From NCBI GenBank assembly GCA_019636535.1, contig JAHBXK010000026.1:1-49280 (forward strand): 49,280 bases of DNA. Reading direction: 5' to 3'. Shown piece by piece: positions 44,345 through 49,280 of this stretch. The DNA comes from Phycisphaeraceae bacterium (GTDB lineage: Bacteria; Planctomycetota; Phycisphaerae; Phycisphaerales; UBA1924). The notes beneath the pieces were generated by a model, which saw only the letters and a list, made by a program, of their open reading frames with translations, made no database searches and was not told where the DNA came from. Made by a program: the position numbers and the translations under genes. Positions within the stretch are counted from its first letter, which is position 1, and the number at the start of each line of letters is the position of its first letter.

Positions 44345-44516
44345 GCATTCGGCACCAGGAACCGCCCCGTTCGCCCACTTTCTCGTTTGCACGACCTAAC
44401 ATCGGACCCTCTGGAAGGCCCTTCGATTCCGGCCCTCCAGAACAATCCGTTCATCCCGGCCTGTTCGGCCCAACGTTTCCACCAACACCCCCCACACCCC
44501 AACGGAGACACGCGGC

Positions 44517-47318
<2,802 letters not shown>

Positions 47319-47370
47319 CCGGCTTTTTGGCCGGTGTTCCGTTCACATTCTGGTGTCCGATTCAGGGGGG

Positions 47371-47386
47371 TGTTCCACGTGGAACA
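47371..47386. other. parS centromere site (copy 2)
   Basis: TGTTCCACGTGGAACA, identical to the copy at 10063, again flanked by G-runs on the left and C-runs on the right (core palindrome 47366-47391). It lies between the convergent ends of hppA and a secreted-protein gene. A terminator role is possible here, but the identity with copy 1, which sits between divergent genes, favours ParB binding. Confidence 0.88.
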
Positions 47387-47395
47387 CCCCCTCTT

Positions 47396-47480
47396 CAAAT
47401 TGTGCGCATGGGTTTTTGGATTGGGAACAATGACATTATAGGACTAATTATCTTAGATACTTTACCTTATGTACCTGATG
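47396..47480. other. AT-rich patch beside parS copy 2
   Basis: About 85 bases rich in A and T (for example ATTATAGGACTAATTATC), sharply different from the GC-rich surroundings. It overlaps the 3' end of the secreted-protein gene. No DnaA box or clear promoter was seen in it. Confidence 0.6.
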
Positions 47481-48094
47481 TGGGTAGGTGATTTTGGGTG
47501 GTTGTTGAGCCGCGATCGGGCGGGGAGAGAGGCGAGTTTCTGCGGGCCGCTTAGCGCGTGGGCGGTGATCTCGCCGCTGATGAAGCCGCCGACGCCGCCG
47601 GAGGTGGTGGAGGCCTGGATGCGGTAGACGCGGCCGACGGAGATGTCTGCGTGGATCTCGCCGAGCACGGCGATGGCGACCTCGGTGATGTCGCGGAGGT
47701 CATCGTTGGGATCATCTGTTGACGTAAGGAATGTGATCGAGCCGCGGTCCTGGGCGGTGCCGAAGTTGAGAATTCCCTCCGATATCGGGACCAGAGGGGC
47801 ATCTGCATCCGGGTAGCCCGTCAGGGCTTGATCGGCGATAAGCAGATGAATCTTGCCGCCTGATCCTGCCGTTCCACGAATGACGATGTTGTCCAGACTC
47901 TCGTCAGGGACTCCAACATCGTCGTCGTAGATGTGGATGAGCACCGTACTCGTCACCGTGCCAACGTCGATTACGCTGGACGCTGATTGCGGCGTACCGC
48001 CGTTCACCCTTACGACAACATCTGACTTGGCAACTCCGCCGGCCGACAACACAAGCGCGGCAAGAAGCGCCCCGAGGTTCCACCTTCGGTGCAT
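47462..48094 (-). CDS. secreted protein of unknown function, possibly altered 3' end
   Basis: A 210-residue exported protein: MHRRWNLGALLAALVLSAGG with a signal cleavage near VAKSDV, then a beta-rich domain (VVVRVNGGTPQSASSVIDVG, VLIHIYDDDVGVPDESLDNI, GSITFLTSTDDPNDDLRDIT, GEIHADISVGRVYRIQASTT). The start is supported by GGAG 8 bases before ATG 48094. The C-terminus enters an AT-rich patch and ends in a basic sequence without a PEP-CTERM tail, so the original end may be lost. I do not recognise a family. Confidence 0.68.
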   Translation of the reverse strand: MHRRWNLGALLAALVLSAGGVAKSDVVVRVNGGTPQSASSVIDVGTVTSTVLIHIYDDDVGVPDESLDNIVIRGTAGSGGKIHLLIADQALTGYPDADAPLVPISEGILNFGTAQDRGSITFLTSTDDPNDDLRDITEVAIAVLGEIHADISVGRVYRIQASTTSGGVGGFISGEITAHALSGPQKLASLPARSRLNNHPKSPTHIRYIR

Positions 48095-49254
48095 CTTGCG
48101 TTCTCCGATCTTCGACGCGAACAAGCGACACCGAGACCGAGCGCCAACAAGGCGGCGGATGGTGGCGCGGGAATGACGGATGCAATGCGAAAGCCATGCT
48201 GAAAGATCGACACAGCCGGAAAGTCTGCGCCGGCAGGAAAGCCGATCACATCAGTTCCGACGGGACCATCGAACCACCAACTGCCGTCATACAAGCGGGT
48301 GGGGGGGACTCCACCTGGCAAGAAAATCTCCTCCGTCCACTCGGTGGTGGCCCCTGCGATGTCGATCAGACCCCACGGGCTCTGCACCGTCGGGTACGAG
48401 CCGAGGGGGACGCTGAAGACGTTGAACTGCGGGTAGATCTGCCACCAGCCGCCCGTGTTCGTTTCGGCGTCGCCAGTCCGATCGTCCCCGATCCCCGCGC
48501 CCGGCAGCCAACTCGGCGGCGGGCCGACCAACGGGATCACGTCAGCGGTCGTTGAGTACTTCCACCACCCGCCCTGATCCTGCCCGTTCCTGTTCGGGTC
48601 GTAGTGCGCGGCCTTGAGCCACTCATCCCAGGTCGGGATGAAGAACTTCGCGCCGATTGAGCGGGTCGCCTGATCGCTGAACGTCTGCCCCGTTGTGCCG
48701 AAGGTGCTCACGTCGTACGCCCCGCTCAGGAACGCTTCCCGGTCGGTTGACTTGTCGTTGTGCAGCCAGTTGCAGTAGATCGCCGCGGTCCGCCAACTGA
48801 TCCCCCCCGCCGGGATCAGTTCGTTCCCCGCCGGGACGTTCCACCTGCGTCCGCCCGGCACGCTCGGTGTGGTCTGCGCCCCGCCCCAGGTGCTTGGGGT
48901 CTGCACGAAGGGAATCCGGTCGTCCATCGGCCGGTCAAACGCCGCGTTCATGAACTCGGCCCATTGCGCTGTGGTCACTTCAAAGCGGCCGATCTTGTAC
49001 TCGTACCCCACGCTCCCCCGGCCGATCGCCCGATCGTTCAGCGTGCCGTCGCCCATCCACGGCGCATTGCCGGGCGAGCCGATCGTCACGAATTCGATGC
49101 CGTGGGAGGTGGTGATCTGCCCGCCGGAGGCGATGGCCGTGGGGGTGAGCGGGATGCCGGAGGGGGGGATGGGATTGGCGAGGGAAGTCGCCGTGGAGAT
49201 CAGAGCGCACGAGAGTGCGAGCGCGGCACGGCATCGGCAGGATGCCGATGCCAC
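48010..49254 (-). CDS. PEP-CTERM protein with sulfatase-modifying-factor-like domain
   Basis: A 414-residue exported protein with an FGE/SUMF1-type fold: HGIEFVTIGSPGN, YKIGRFEVTTAQWAEFMNAA, ISWRTAAIYCNWLHN, FFIPTWDEWLKAAHYDP, GLIDIAGATTEWTEE and HGFRIASV. The paired catalytic cysteines of true formylglycine-generating enzymes are not evident, so it may be a binding relative. A PEP-CTERM-like tail (PAPPSAALLALGLGVACSRRR) ends near 48109, but the frame continues 32 more residues and overlaps the next gene's start at 48094. The first codon is GTG at 49254; the frame is open to the window edge, so it may be 5'-partial. Confidence 0.78.
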   Translation of the reverse strand: MASASCRCRAALALSCALISTATSLANPIPPSGIPLTPTAIASGGQITTSHGIEFVTIGSPGNAPWMGDGTLNDRAIGRGSVGYEYKIGRFEVTTAQWAEFMNAAFDRPMDDRIPFVQTPSTWGGAQTTPSVPGGRRWNVPAGNELIPAGGISWRTAAIYCNWLHNDKSTDREAFLSGAYDVSTFGTTGQTFSDQATRSIGAKFFIPTWDEWLKAAHYDPNRNGQDQGGWWKYSTTADVIPLVGPPPSWLPGAGIGDDRTGDAETNTGGWWQIYPQFNVFSVPLGSYPTVQSPWGLIDIAGATTEWTEEIFLPGGVPPTRLYDGSWWFDGPVGTDVIGFPAGADFPAVSIFQHGFRIASVIPAPPSAALLALGLGVACSRRRSENARCTEGGTSGRFLPRLCCRPAELPSQMLS

Positions 49255-49280
49255 CGGGGCGCGCGCCGCAACAACGGCGA

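Overview
This window is a contiguous piece of a GC-rich bacterial chromosome, most likely from a Phycisphaerae-like planctomycete. The evidence is gene content and style: two proteins end in PEP-CTERM-like tails (a Pro-Ala-Pro motif, a hydrophobic helix, then Arg-rich), one carries planctomycete-type WSGSAASWVDL repeats, EF-P has a PGNLR loop tip, and there are B12-dependent ribonucleotide reductase (NrdJ), MqnC and a membrane pyrophosphatase. It is mostly a housekeeping region. I saw no insertion sequence, prophage, CRISPR array or toxin-antitoxin pair.

Layout. 1-2.4 kb: two possible tiny minus-strand frames and a large unrecognised secreted protein. 2.5-8.2 kb: gyrA, a STAS protein and a LolD/MacB-type ABC ATPase, then a convergent SpoIIE/PP2C phosphatase, which together suggest a partner-switching module. 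8.3-10 kb: a DUF192 lipoprotein coupled to gluQ. 10.06 kb: a perfect parS palindrome. 10.1-14.4 kb: pterin dehydratase, HNH protein, purH and a PQQ-like beta-propeller. 14.7-19.3 kb: riboflavin synthase with a low-complexity tail, ruvC, an orphan sigma-54 regulator and a DAACS symporter. 19.4-24.5 kb, minus strand: a translation and precursor cluster in the order tRNA-Gln, GlmU-like uridylyltransferase, prs, rplY, pth, rpsF, ssb, preceded by a hairpin-dense leader with a promoter-like element. 24.8-29.6 kb: nrdJ and dcd, both deoxynucleotide supply.

29.6-30.4 kb is a gene-poor stretch with DnaA-box-like sequences. 30.4-36.1 kb: a FlgI-domain lipoprotein with HEAT-like repeats and a small membrane protein, a DinB-fold protein, an unknown protein, mqnC (futalosine menaquinone pathway) and a lipoprotein. 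36.2-42.5 kb: efp, a PEP-CTERM repeat protein, aroK, trpF, a rhomboid protease and gltA. 42.5-49.3 kb: a DUF3568-like lipoprotein coupled to a NYN-domain protein, rpsU with a leader hairpin that resembles an attenuator, hppA, a second identical parS, and two secreted proteins, the last of which may run off the right edge.

The strongest structural signal is the pair of identical parS palindromes 37.3 kb apart. The first coincides with an abrupt change of the plus strand from C-rich to G-rich, which holds whichever strand the genes lie on. Together with gyrA, rpsF and ssb this suggests an origin-proximal location. All functional calls are by eye from protein motifs; no database search was run.
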